Origin: Actinobacteria bacterium HGW-Actinobacteria-1
GTDB lineage: Bacteria; Actinomycetota; Coriobacteriia; Anaerosomatales; Anaerosomataceae
Direction: 5' to 3'
Length of the DNA: 64,000 nucleotides
Assembly (NCBI GenBank): GCA_002841355.1
Contig: PHFB01000002.1
Location: 1 to 64,000 of the forward strand
A model generated the notes under the pieces. The model saw only the letters and a list, made by a program, of their open reading frames with translations, ran no database searches and was not told where the DNA came from. Of this stretch, positions 32,998 through 41,745 are shown in pieces. The translations under genes were made by a program, and so were the position numbers. The first letter of the stretch is position 1, and every line of letters starts with the position of its first letter.

Positions 32998-33465
32998 CTA
33001 CGCGCTTGCCGGAACCTGCCGCAGGGTCCGCAGGCGTACGGTCTCGGCTTCTGTGTCGGGAGCCGGGCCTGTCCCGGTGATGTAGCTCATCACCTTGCTC
33101 GCTGCCTTGATCGCGCCGAGGCAGACGAGGTCGTCGTCGTACTCGAACGAGACCCGGAAGATGCCGTGTCCGTCTCGGCGGAAGTCCCACGACGTTTCGC
33201 CCCGCAGCGAGCGCGGCGACCCCGCCTTCGCCATGAGCTCCATCACTACGTGCTCGAACAGATGCGGCACCTCCGTATCGCCGATCTCCTCGGCGAAGGT
33301 GCGCTCGTCACCATTCTTGCAGGCGTGCTCCTCAAGACCCGGCAGAAGCGCGATGGCGCGCTCGGCGATTGCAGCGTCGGACGTGGTCCTCAAGGCTTCG
33401 GCGTCGCCCACATCGACGATCACGTCGATGCGGTCGGCGCACACCGTCACGCTGTGCACCCGCAT
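32998..33465 (-). CDS. Stand-alone cyanophycin-synthetase N-domain-like protein
   Basis: 155 residues. The centre, PHLFEHVVMELMAKAG and then GIFRVSFEYDDDLVCLGAIKAA, matches the pattern of the N-terminal domain of cyanophycin synthetase, but no ATP-grasp or Mur-ligase domain follows. Likely a free-standing domain with unknown activity. It converges on lysR, 19 bases away. Family assignment is moderately sure. Confidence 0.6.
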   Translation of the reverse strand: MRVHSVTVCADRIDVIVDVGDAEALRTTSDAAIAERAIALLPGLEEHACKNGDERTFAEEIGDTEVPHLFEHVVMELMAKAGSPRSLRGETSWDFRRDGHGIFRVSFEYDDDLVCLGAIKAASKVMSYITGTGPAPDTEAETVRLRTLRQVPASA

Positions 33466-33487
33466 GAGTACCCCCTACTCAGCTCTG

Positions 33488-33679
33488 CTAGCCGCGGCTG
33501 CGGCGTCCCAGGTAGTACGCGAGCGCGACCGCAGCGCACACAGCGGCAACGCCCACGACGATGACCTTCGTCGCCTGCTCCCCCTGCAGGTGACGGACCT
33601 CGGCCCCGGCCATGTCTTTGATGCGCACGGCTTTGCGGCGCAGGTCCTCAACGGTTATCGGCCGCTCGGCTTCGGTCAT
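33488..33679 (-). CDS. Small single-helix membrane protein
   Basis: 63 residues from ATG 33679. A charged N-terminal helix (MTEAERPITVEDLRRKAVRI) and one membrane segment, KVIVVGVAAVCAAVALAYYL, ending in RRSRG. The start overlaps the stop of the holin-like gene (ATGA), so the two are probably partners. No family function known. Confidence 0.7.
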   Translation of the reverse strand: MTEAERPITVEDLRRKAVRIKDMAGAEVRHLQGEQATKVIVVGVAAVCAAVALAYYLGRRSRG

Positions 33680-34059
33680 TTCTGCATCATCCTCACTTTG
33701 ATGACGATGAACACTAGGGCGCCGAGCAGGTACACGCCACCGATGGCGAGCAGCGCGCCGGGGTACGTGAGCCATTCGGCAAGCAGCAGGAAGAGCGCCA
33801 CAGCGATGAAGATGAGGCCGACAACGGCCAGACAGCCGGCCGCCGAGGCGGATGCTAGGGTGAGTCCAAGCTTCTGGATGGGAAGGACGATCTTCTCGCG
33901 AACGACAGCCTCCGCCTCCTGGCGAACCCAGTCGGTGGCGGTCTGCAGCAGGTCGGCGATCGAGTCGATGATCTCGCCGACGGCGTCCTTCTTCGGTTCG
34001 GCCTGCTTGGGCGCGGCCTTCTTCTTGGGCTCGGCCTTCTTCTTGCCGGGATCCGGCAT
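33676..34059 (-). CDS. Holin-like (phage_holin_3_6-type) membrane protein
   Basis: 127 residues from ATG 34059 after GAGGAGG. Lys/Pro-rich start (PDPGKKKAEPKKKA), an amphipathic helix about 25-60, and two close membrane helices about 65-122. This resembles the actinobacterial holin-X/phage-holin-family proteins that occur in chromosomes outside prophages. No lysin or phage gene is adjacent. Probably an envelope protein. Confidence 0.7.
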   Translation of the reverse strand: MPDPGKKKAEPKKKAAPKQAEPKKDAVGEIIDSIADLLQTATDWVRQEAEAVVREKIVLPIQKLGLTLASASAAGCLAVVGLIFIAVALFLLLAEWLTYPGALLAIGGVYLLGALVFIVIKVRMMQK

Positions 34060-34136
34060 GCGCGACGACCTCCTCGGGCAGGTGCAACGGTTCCTACATA
34101 CCCTAACCGAAGCGGGCTTGTGCGGCACCCCGCCAT

Positions 34137-34178
34137 GAAAAGACGAACGGCGCCGGAAGCAGATGCTCCCGACGCCGT
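34137..34178 (-). terminator. Terminator after the RlpA-like gene
   Basis: Stem ACGGCG...CGCCGT with inner GGGAGC/GCTTCC pairs, followed by TTCGTCTTTTC on the minus strand, 26 bases after the stop. Confidence 0.7.
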
Positions 34179-34203
34179 CGGATCTCGTGCGATTGAGCGA
34201 TCG

Positions 34204-34845
34204 CTACTTCACGACACGCCACTGGACAGTGCCTACGCCCGAGAAGCCGAGCGCCTTGGCGGTGCCAGGGCCGAGGTCGAACGTGCGACCCGCCACGTAC
34301 GGTCCGCGGTCACGTACGACCGCCACGACCGTCTTGCCGCCATAGCTGATCTGAACCTTGGTGCCGAACGCCATTGTCCGGTGAGCGACGACCATGCTCG
34401 TGGGAGTCAGGGTGCCGCCGCCAGCCATCGTGTGGCCGTAGAAACCCGGGCCGTACCACGAGACCTTCGCGGACTTCCAGCTCGTCAGCGCCACGATCGC
34501 GGTTCTCTTTGCAGCAGCCGCCTTCTTTGCGGCTTCGATGGCCTTGAACGCCGCTAGGCGCTGGGCCTTGTCTTGAACAGTCGTTGGCGTCTTCGCGGCG
34601 AGCCGAATGCCCGCTGATGCGACGACGTCGGGAGTACTCTCGATCGAGCTGACCTTGTCTCGGACGACTTGCGCCGCACTTGTTGTTGCAAGGCGGACGC
34701 GTGCGCCCGTTCCGGTTGTAGCTGCGGTTGCCGCGCTTGCGCGCTGCGTGGGGAGAAAACCGGTGCCCAATGCTGCGGTTACTGCAATCGCGAGCACAGT
34801 CGCGACCACCGTAGTGGGCTTCAAGAACAGACTTCGAACCTTCAC
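34204..34845 (-). CDS. Secreted RlpA-like double-psi beta-barrel protein
   Basis: 213 residues from GTG 34845 after GGAGG. N-terminal signal/anchor about 10-38 (VVATVLAIAVTAALGTGF), an Ala/Lys-rich helix about 90-120, then the RlpA-like domain (about 125-213): KVSWYGPGFYGHTMAGGG, MAFGTKVQISYGGKTVVAVVRDRGPY and FDLGPGTAKALGF, with the catalytic-type Asp in VRDRGPY. Likely acts on peptidoglycan glycan strands. It is preceded by a 402-base leader rich in hairpins. Confidence 0.88.
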   Translation of the reverse strand: MKVRSLFLKPTTVVATVLAIAVTAALGTGFLPTQRASAATAATTGTGARVRLATTSAAQVVRDKVSSIESTPDVVASAGIRLAAKTPTTVQDKAQRLAAFKAIEAAKKAAAAKRTAIVALTSWKSAKVSWYGPGFYGHTMAGGGTLTPTSMVVAHRTMAFGTKVQISYGGKTVVAVVRDRGPYVAGRTFDLGPGTAKALGFSGVGTVQWRVVK

Positions 34846-35026
34846 ACATGACCTCCGGGTCCGGTTACAGGACAGGCGGCACCCCGGGGCGAGGACATAC
34901 GTCACGTGTAGACAGGGAGTTGGAGAAGAAGAGCTAGCTGTCTCGGCCCGGTCGCGCGGATCGGCACTACGCCGCCTAACGACCTAACAAGCACAAGCTA
35001 TGCTGTTGGTGTTTGGACCGTGATCC

Positions 35027-35137
35027 GACTCCCGGCAGGCCTTGATGCCCGCGCACGGAGTCCTCTCTTTTCAGGGCGTCGACACCCTTAGCGCCGGTCC
35101 GATGTCATCCGCATGGGGGCAGATGACAAACGCTAAG
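35027..35137 (-). other. Structured leader upstream of the RlpA-like gene
   Basis: In the 402 bases between UPF0182 and RlpA-like genes. Helices on the minus strand: CTTAGCG with CGCTAAG (35137-35131 / 35093-35087) enclosing GTCATC with GATGAC (35127-35122 / 35109-35104), then GGACTCC with GGGAGTC (around 35062-35057 / 35032-35027). Wall hydrolase genes in actinobacteria often carry a c-di-AMP riboswitch, but its conserved core was not convincingly found. No other gene is visible here. Confidence 0.45.
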
Positions 35138-35195
35138 TGGCGTCCTTCAAGCACAACAGGGACGAACATTAGCACAGGTCGTGCCAGAAACGCCA

Positions 35196-35236
35196 CCCCG
35201 GAGGGCATCCGACGGTGTGTCGGTGACCCTCCGGGG
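35196..35236 (-). terminator. Hairpin terminator of the UPF0182 gene
   Basis: Arms CCCCGGAGGG (35196-35205) and CCCTCCGGGG (35227-35236) with an inner CCGAC/GTCGG stem, 11 bases after the stop. Only a weak T-run (TGGCGTTTCT) follows. Confidence 0.65.
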
Positions 35237-35247
35237 TGATGGTTGCG

Positions 35248-37968
35248 CTATGGCGTGACGGTCGTCTCGGCGCTGCCCGAGAGCTGCTCGAGCGCTTTGC
35301 CGAGCTCATCGATAGCGCTGCCGTACGCCGCCCAATCGCCCGCCTTCTGCGCCTCGATCGCCTTCAGGTACAGCTCGCGCGCCGCGCCCACGGTGACCGC
35401 GGTGCCCCCCTCCGTCGGCTGCGTCGGTGCAGCGCCGAAGACGGCCGCCAGCGCACTCGTCAGGTCTGGCTGCATCGCAACCGAGTCGCCGTACGCGACC
35501 AGCACGCGCGTAAGCTGCGGCATAGCGGTCTGCTCGGCTTGGAGGTAGAGCGGCTGGATGTACACGATTGAGTTCTCGATGGGGATGACGAGCATGTTGC
35601 CAAAGAGCACGCCGCTCCCCCGCTGATTCCAAAGCGTGAGCTGCTGGCTGATGATCGGGTCCTGGTTCACCCGCGCGCTCACCTGCTGCGGGCCGAGAAC
35701 GAGCTTCTGCTTCGGGAATGTGTAGACGATGCGGCGCCCGTAGTTGGCCGGGTCCGAGGAAGCGGACATCCAGCCGATCATGTTGTCCTTGTTCCGAGGC
35801 GTGAACGGCAACATGAGCATGAAGTCCTCAACGGGCTCCTGCGGAAGCTTCATGAGCACGTAGAACGGATCCATAGGCGCGCTGTCCGCCTCGCCCGGCA
35901 GTGCCCACTGGTCTTCTTTGTTGTAGAACACGAGCGGATCGAGCATGTGGTACGTCTTGTAGACCTCGGCCTGCACGCGGAAGAGGTCCTCCGGATAGCG
36001 CAGGTGCGCCCGAACACCGTCGGGCATCTCGGAGCCGTCGACAATGAGATCCGGGAACACCGCTCGCCATGTGGCAAGCAGCGGATCGGTCTCGTCGAAC
36101 GCGTACATCGTGACCGTGCCGTCGTACGCATCCACGGTGATCTTCACCGAGTTACGCATGTAGTTCACGCCACCGATCCGCTCCGAGTACGGGTAGCGGT
36201 CAGACGTCGTGTAAGCGTCCACGATCCAAACGAGCTTCCCGTCGATGATCGCAGCGTACGGGTCACGGTCGAGCGTGAGGAACGGCGCCAGCGCGCCGAT
36301 GCGCTCATTGAGCGAGCGGCGGAAGAGCACCTTGCTGTCAGGCGTGATGTAGCTGCTGAAGAGCATCTGCGGTGCCGAGAAGCGTAGCGCGAACGCGGCT
36401 CTCCGGACTATGTTGCCAACCGCTATGCCGGTCTTACCCTCGTACGACGTCGTGGCGTTCTGGTCGCCGACCGGGTAATCGAACTCCTTGATCTGCGTGG
36501 CGGCCACCACGTAGTTGTTCGTGAGCTCACCGTAGTACACGGCGGGACGGTCGACCTTGAGGTCGGTCGAGCCGGTTGGCGGGATGTCGCGAACCATGAA
36601 CTTCGGTAGCCCCTGACCGCTCGACTCGTTCACCGGGCTCACGACGGCACCGTAGCCGTGCGTGTACACGAGGTGCTGGTTCACCCACGTCTTGGCCTGC
36701 TCGGCAAGCTGGTCGACGTTCATCTCACGAAGTGAAACGAGCACCTGGCGCCGTTCGCCGTCGATGGTGTAGCGGTCGACATCCACATCCACGAAGTCGT
36801 AGTACGGCCGAATGCCCTGGAGCTGCTGGTACGACTGCGACACGATGCTTGGGTCCCACAGGCGCACGTTCTTGATGGTGTCGGTATCGCCGGCGACCGC
36901 CGAGGCGGTGAGGCTTTCCTCGGCGGGGAACGCCCGCACGGTGACGTCCTCGATCTTGAACGCCTTGCGTGTCATTGCGATGTTGCGCTCGATGTACGGC
37001 GCCTCGGCGGCGACTTCGTTCGGCGAGACGCGGAACTGCTGGATGAGCGCGGGGTAGATGCCGCCCACCAGGATCGAGGCGCTCACCCAGACGCCGAGGG
37101 CGACAGCGGGGAGCCTCCACCCCTTGAAGCGGATGTTGATCATGAGCGCGATGCCCGAGAGGACCGCGATCACGATGAGGATCTGATACGCGGGAATCTG
37201 CGCGTGCACGTCGGTGTACGACGCTCCCAGAACCTGACCGCGCGGCGAGAAGCTGAGCTCGAAGATGTCGAGCCAGTACTTGAAGCCTTGCACCACGATC
37301 ATCAATCCCGCGAGCACCGACAGGTGCGCTTTCACATGCGGGTCGAAGCCCTTCAGACGCGCCCACGGACGAATCGCCCCGGTGAGCACATGAACGACGG
37401 CCGTGACAACGAGTGTGAACGCGAGCGCTCCCATCAGCCAATCGGCCGCCGTGCGCAGCGCCGGCATGGTGAAGAAGTAGAACGACAGGTCACGCCCGAA
37501 CTGTGGATCCTTCTCGCCGAACGGAACCGCGACCATCGCAAGACGGAACACCGTCCACTGCGAGGACATCGCTGCGCCGGATATGAGCGCGGCAACCGCG
37601 CTGATCGCCACGAGCGCGACCCCCGAGATCTTCTCGAGCACCTCCCGGACCTGCTGCAGCGCCATCTCGAATCGGAAGCCGACCTCATCGGTCGCGCGCA
37701 AGACCACCTTCGGTGCCATACGGCGTGCGATGAGCACGTTCACGTACAGGATCACGAAGAAGAGTGCGAAAAAGACGATGCCCGTCACCCAACCCGCGGT
37801 GATCCGGGTCCAGAAGACGCCGGATTGCCCCAGGTCGTTGTACCAGAGCGCGTCGGTGTAAAACGTCGCCACACCCCCAGAGATGGCGAACAACAGCACA
37901 ATGACACCGATGAGAATCGGCACCACCGGGCGGGCGCGCCGAGGACTCGTTGCAGTCATGTCAGGCAT
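35248..37968 (-). CDS. UPF0182-family integral membrane protein
   Basis: 906 residues; ATG 37968 after CGGAGGAATCC. About seven membrane helices in the first 320 residues, then a large extracytoplasmic domain of about 550. Family hallmarks: SFYFFTMPALR, NEVAAEAPYIERNIAMTRKAF, YTHGYGAVVSPVNE and YYGELTNNYVVA. The family is widespread in actinobacteria and Firmicutes with no assigned biochemical function. Full length. Single-gene transcript with its own terminator. Confidence 0.93.
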   Translation of the reverse strand: MPDMTATSPRRARPVVPILIGVIVLLFAISGGVATFYTDALWYNDLGQSGVFWTRITAGWVTGIVFFALFFVILYVNVLIARRMAPKVVLRATDEVGFRFEMALQQVREVLEKISGVALVAISAVAALISGAAMSSQWTVFRLAMVAVPFGEKDPQFGRDLSFYFFTMPALRTAADWLMGALAFTLVVTAVVHVLTGAIRPWARLKGFDPHVKAHLSVLAGLMIVVQGFKYWLDIFELSFSPRGQVLGASYTDVHAQIPAYQILIVIAVLSGIALMINIRFKGWRLPAVALGVWVSASILVGGIYPALIQQFRVSPNEVAAEAPYIERNIAMTRKAFKIEDVTVRAFPAEESLTASAVAGDTDTIKNVRLWDPSIVSQSYQQLQGIRPYYDFVDVDVDRYTIDGERRQVLVSLREMNVDQLAEQAKTWVNQHLVYTHGYGAVVSPVNESSGQGLPKFMVRDIPPTGSTDLKVDRPAVYYGELTNNYVVAATQIKEFDYPVGDQNATTSYEGKTGIAVGNIVRRAAFALRFSAPQMLFSSYITPDSKVLFRRSLNERIGALAPFLTLDRDPYAAIIDGKLVWIVDAYTTSDRYPYSERIGGVNYMRNSVKITVDAYDGTVTMYAFDETDPLLATWRAVFPDLIVDGSEMPDGVRAHLRYPEDLFRVQAEVYKTYHMLDPLVFYNKEDQWALPGEADSAPMDPFYVLMKLPQEPVEDFMLMLPFTPRNKDNMIGWMSASSDPANYGRRIVYTFPKQKLVLGPQQVSARVNQDPIISQQLTLWNQRGSGVLFGNMLVIPIENSIVYIQPLYLQAEQTAMPQLTRVLVAYGDSVAMQPDLTSALAAVFGAAPTQPTEGGTAVTVGAARELYLKAIEAQKAGDWAAYGSAIDELGKALEQLSGSAETTVTP

Positions 37969-38004
37969 GGATTCCTCCGGTCAGATCGCGCCGCATATGC
38001 GACG

Positions 38005-39492
38005 TCACAGAAAGTCCGAGACCTCCACGTTCAGGCCTGCCGGGTCGATACAGCGTTCGATGGTGCGCCCCTCATTATCCTCCGAGAGGTCGATGTCGAT
38101 CGGCGTCATCAAATCGCCGCTTGCCGCGGCAATGATCCGGACCCGCGGGAGCGAGACGTCGCGCGGGTTCGGTGAAACGACGATACCCGTCTCACCGGAG
38201 CTGAGTAACACGACCGAGCGAGGCGGGTAGAGCCCCATGAGTCCCACGAAGAGGCGGACAAGCGTGGGATCGAGCGCCGTGTCCGCGTTCTTGATGAGCG
38301 TCAGGATGGCGTCGTCCTGCGGTCGGGGTGCGCTGTACGTGCGCTGCGATGTCATCGCATCGTACGCGTCGGCAACGGCAACGATCCTGCTCGCCAGATG
38401 CTGCTTGCGCGGCGGCACCCGCTGCGGATAGCCGGTGAGGTCGTAGCGCATGTGGTGTTCGAGCACGATCACCGTGGCGGCCTTGTCGAGGCCCGGCGTG
38501 AGCGCGGTGTTCTCGGCACCGAAGATGGGATGCTGGCGAATCTGCGCCCACTCATCGGAGGTGAGCGGACCTGGCTTGTTCAGTACCTTCAGGTCCACCG
38601 TCATCTTGCCGACGTCGTGCAGAAGCGCGCCAGTGCCAAGCGTTGAGAGAAACCGGTAGTCGTGCGTGATCATCGAACCGAGCGCCAGCGAGAGGATCGC
38701 CACGTTGACCGAGTGGTAGAACGTGTACTCATCGAAGCTCTTGAGGCCGGTCAGCTCGAGCGTGGCGTACCGGTTGTTGAGCACGTTCTCGATGAGGCTT
38801 CGAACGGTCCCTTTCACGCGAGGAACGTTGATCACCTGGCTTGAGCGGATGAGCCGCTCGAGCTCGCGCATGAGCTCCAGGGCGTTCGAGTACGCAGCGC
38901 GCGCAAGCTTGCCGCTGTCCTCCTGCTTGATCTCCGCCGGCTCGCGGTAGACCGCCACGTCGCTCACGGCGATGCGCTCGAGCCTGGCCGCGGCAACCAT
39001 CGCCGCGACCCCGCCTTGAGCCGCAACGGCCTCGGGATCGCTGCTGATGATCTTTGCGAAACGTTCGATCTCACTGCGGGTGACGCCCTGGTGGAAGACC
39101 ACGTTGCCCGCGCCAATCGCTGTCATATCGCGAATGAGCTGGTCGAACAACACGCTGTCCTCGGCAAGAAGCTGCTCGCCAAGAAGCAGCTCATCTTCGT
39201 AGAAAGTGAGCGGCACATCGACGCCCTCGTCGTGGAACTGCCCGAGAACGCTCGCGAGCTCGTCGATCGCCTGACCGACTGCCGGGTGTTCCGGCGGGTA
39301 GAATCGCTCGGCTCGCCGAAGCGCATACAGCCTTGCGAGAACGTCCCGTGCGCGTCGGACCTGCTTGGCCGAGAACGCTGTCGTGGGCCCGGCTGGCCTC
39401 GCGCCGTCGTCCTCGATCACGTCGCGCAGACCTTCGGCGCCAAGCGCCCCGGCTGCTTCTCGGATGATGTCCGAGGAGGTGTCGTCGTCCAT
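38005..39492 (-). CDS. HD-GYP domain protein with N-terminal YPP domain (copy 1)
   Basis: 495 residues from ATG 39492 after GGAGGTG; the start overlaps the HEAT gene stop (ATGA). N-terminal region about 40-200 contains FYPPEHP (Tyr65) and matches the N-termini of the adjacent HEAT protein and of the second gene pair. HD-GYP domain about 235-400: HSVNVAILSLALG, LLHDVGK, EHHMRYDLTGYP, RIVAVADAYDAMTSQRTY. Metal-binding His/Asp are present; the usual HHExxDG is HHMxxDL. Probably degrades c-di-GMP or a related nucleotide, or acts as a sensor. Confidence 0.9.
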   Translation of the reverse strand: MDDDTSSDIIREAAGALGAEGLRDVIEDDGARPAGPTTAFSAKQVRRARDVLARLYALRRAERFYPPEHPAVGQAIDELASVLGQFHDEGVDVPLTFYEDELLLGEQLLAEDSVLFDQLIRDMTAIGAGNVVFHQGVTRSEIERFAKIISSDPEAVAAQGGVAAMVAAARLERIAVSDVAVYREPAEIKQEDSGKLARAAYSNALELMRELERLIRSSQVINVPRVKGTVRSLIENVLNNRYATLELTGLKSFDEYTFYHSVNVAILSLALGSMITHDYRFLSTLGTGALLHDVGKMTVDLKVLNKPGPLTSDEWAQIRQHPIFGAENTALTPGLDKAATVIVLEHHMRYDLTGYPQRVPPRKQHLASRIVAVADAYDAMTSQRTYSAPRPQDDAILTLIKNADTALDPTLVRLFVGLMGLYPPRSVVLLSSGETGIVVSPNPRDVSLPRVRIIAAASGDLMTPIDIDLSEDNEGRTIERCIDPAGLNVEVSDFL

Positions 39493-41657
39493 CACACACC
39501 TCCGTTCGATGCGGCGGAGATGGCGGCCAGTGCGGATTCCGCAGCCGCACGGATCTCTTTCACGCGGCCCGAGCGGATGATCGCCCGTCGGCCAGCAAGG
39601 TCGTTAAGCAGCGGGATCGCCTCGGTGGCGCCCATACGTCCAAGCGCCTCGATCGCCTCGACGCGAGGCGGCACATCGCGGTTGCCTCGGCCGTCACCGC
39701 GGGCAACGGCCATCAGCGCCTGCGCGGCACCACGCGCGCCGACGATGCCGAGGTACCGGGCAGCGAGCTGCACGTTCTGGGCATCCGAATCGCCAAGCGA
39801 CGCCGCGAGCATCTCATCGGCCATACGGTCGCGGATATTGGAAAGTGCGCGGATCGTCTCGCGCCGCACGCGTGCGTCGTTGTGGCGTAGCGTGCGCCCG
39901 AGATACGGCAGCGTGTCCGCCCCATGCGTGGAGCCGAGGATGCTGACCACGTTTCGCACGAAGTACCAGCGGGAATCGCTGACGCGCTCGCCGAGCCGCT
40001 GCACGTGACCGGGCGCCAAGTCGGTAACCAGATCGACAAGCGCCTTCCTTGCGGACATGTCCGGCTCATCGGCCAGCACTTCCAGGAGCGAGTCGATCGT
40101 CTGCCCGCCCAGCACGTTGAGCAGCCTACGGCACGTCGCATGCTCGGGGGAGTCCGCCGAGAACACGCGCATCGCCCGTGCAATCAGGCGGATCTGCTTC
40201 GGCTCGGCCAGACCATTGAGCACCTGCAACACGCGCTCTCGTTGCGGTTGGGCAAGGCCATCCTCGTTGGAGAGCGCATAGAGCGCGGTGGCAGCGTCGG
40301 CGGCGATCTCGAAATCGCCCCACTCGATAAGCATGCTCAGGTTGTCTTCAACGTTCGCGAGAATCGAGCCGAAGACGTCGGGCCTGCGCTCGAGCGTTGC
40401 CAGCGTCACGAGACTGGCGATGACCTCGCCGTCAGAGACGTTGGCGAGCGCTTCCTCGCGAAGCTCCCGCAGCTCAGGATCGCTCTCATCGCTCACGAGG
40501 TCGCGCGATGGTGCCAGGTCGATCAGCTTGAGCACGCTGTCGATCTCGGTGTCTCTCGGCTCTTCGTTCTTGCGCATCACGTGAATGTGAGTCGGCAGCG
40601 CCTGCTCGATGATCTGATCGACTTCAGGTGCGGCGAGGCCGGCAGCAGTTAGGGCCTGCTGTGCAGCCACAGACACCTCGTCTTTTGCCGCCATCGAGAT
40701 CAGCGCAAGGTTGCGAAGCGCTCGCGAGATGCCGTCGCGGCTCACCGGATCGGGGCCGAGACCCTCGGCCAACGCGCTGCACACCTCGTTGAGGTCAAGC
40801 TGGCGGATGACCTCAGCGATCGCATCGTCGATGCGCGCGTCGGCAAGCAGCCGATCGACGAGAAGTTGGTGACGGGTCTCCGGGTCGAGGCCCATGACCG
40901 CCTCGGCGATCGACCGGAAGAGCGCGTGGCGGTCCTCGGCAAGCTCTCCGTTTGCGAGACGCGACATCGTGGCGATCCGCTCGGCAAGCGCAGATGCGGG
41001 GCCTGACGCCGCACGGGCGAGCGCAACGTCAGTCAGGTATCGGTTGAGGAGTTTGGGGTTGGCGACGAATCGAACGAGCAGTCGCTGCTCGCGCGGCTTG
41101 ATGCCGAAGCGATCGCCGAGAAGCTCATCGATGCGCCCGGTGTCGGGCGGCCAGGGCTCGGCGGAGACCGGGAGTTCCTCCAGCGCCTCGGGAATCTCGG
41201 CATCCACGATCTTCGTCGATACGGCGCTGACCGTGATGCCGTCGACCTGTCGCTCCCAGAGTCGAGCCTCGAAGCCACCTGCGGACTCGATATCCTCCGG
41301 GCTCTCGAGGAGCACGCCGAGGAATGCCGTCACTTCTTCTTCACTCACGCCTGCATGGAAGCGGACGTCTGAGAGCCGACGACCGTAGAACTCACGTGCA
41401 AACGACGCGAAGGCCGGCTGTCCGGGGAGGATGGGGAGCGATTCGAAGAACAACCCGTCGCGCGTGACCACAAGTCGCACTCCCGATCGCTCTCGCAGCT
41501 GGAGCCGAAGCGCGCTCACTACCTCGCGGGCGTTCTCGCGAGGAATCGTGCTTGTCGGCGGGTACAACTTCACCGCTTTGTAGGTGACGAGCAGCTGCTT
41601 CACGAGACTTTCGATAGCAGCAGGTGCGCGCTCGCCGGATGTCTTGGCTTCCGCCAC
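39492..41657 (-). CDS. HEAT-repeat protein with N-terminal YPP domain (copy 1)
   Basis: 721 residues from GTG 41657 with GGAGG upstream. Residues 15-160 are the YPP domain (KLYPPTSTIPREN, Tyr32); the remaining about 550 residues are helical repeats, clearest near the end (AADTLPYLGRTLRHND-like units, AARYLGIVGARGAAQALM, EALGRMGATEAIPLL). No signal peptide or membrane helix. A scaffold probably working with the HD-GYP partner whose start overlaps its stop. Diverged paralogue at 47565. Confidence 0.85.
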   Translation of the reverse strand: MAEAKTSGERAPAAIESLVKQLLVTYKAVKLYPPTSTIPRENAREVVSALRLQLRERSGVRLVVTRDGLFFESLPILPGQPAFASFAREFYGRRLSDVRFHAGVSEEEVTAFLGVLLESPEDIESAGGFEARLWERQVDGITVSAVSTKIVDAEIPEALEELPVSAEPWPPDTGRIDELLGDRFGIKPREQRLLVRFVANPKLLNRYLTDVALARAASGPASALAERIATMSRLANGELAEDRHALFRSIAEAVMGLDPETRHQLLVDRLLADARIDDAIAEVIRQLDLNEVCSALAEGLGPDPVSRDGISRALRNLALISMAAKDEVSVAAQQALTAAGLAAPEVDQIIEQALPTHIHVMRKNEEPRDTEIDSVLKLIDLAPSRDLVSDESDPELRELREEALANVSDGEVIASLVTLATLERRPDVFGSILANVEDNLSMLIEWGDFEIAADAATALYALSNEDGLAQPQRERVLQVLNGLAEPKQIRLIARAMRVFSADSPEHATCRRLLNVLGGQTIDSLLEVLADEPDMSARKALVDLVTDLAPGHVQRLGERVSDSRWYFVRNVVSILGSTHGADTLPYLGRTLRHNDARVRRETIRALSNIRDRMADEMLAASLGDSDAQNVQLAARYLGIVGARGAAQALMAVARGDGRGNRDVPPRVEAIEALGRMGATEAIPLLNDLAGRRAIIRSGRVKEIRAAAESALAAISAASNGGV

Positions 41658-41732
41658 GCCTGAGATCCTCCCACGTCCATGACCCGAAACCCGCCCTCAG
41701 CTTCGATTATGCCCCCTAGCGCCCGCCGGTGC

Positions 41733-41738
41733 TATTAT
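41733..41738 (+). promoter_or_regulatory. -10 box of maf, implying a leaderless transcript
   Basis: TATTAT ends seven bases before the maf ATG, and no ribosome site lies between. A transcript would begin at or next to the start codon. No good -35 was seen. Confidence 0.4.
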
Positions 41739-41745
41739 CGCGCCC

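Noticed and set aside
33676-34059. Prophage remnant suggested by a holin-like gene
   Set aside because: No integrase, lysin, capsid or attachment repeat is near; such holin-family genes occur in ordinary chromosomal contexts.
34846-35247. c-di-AMP (ydaO) riboswitch before the RlpA-like gene
   Set aside because: Only short similarities such as ACAGCTA were found; the conserved GAATCC and GGGGTGAATC-type elements were not, so it is reported only as an unidentified structured leader.
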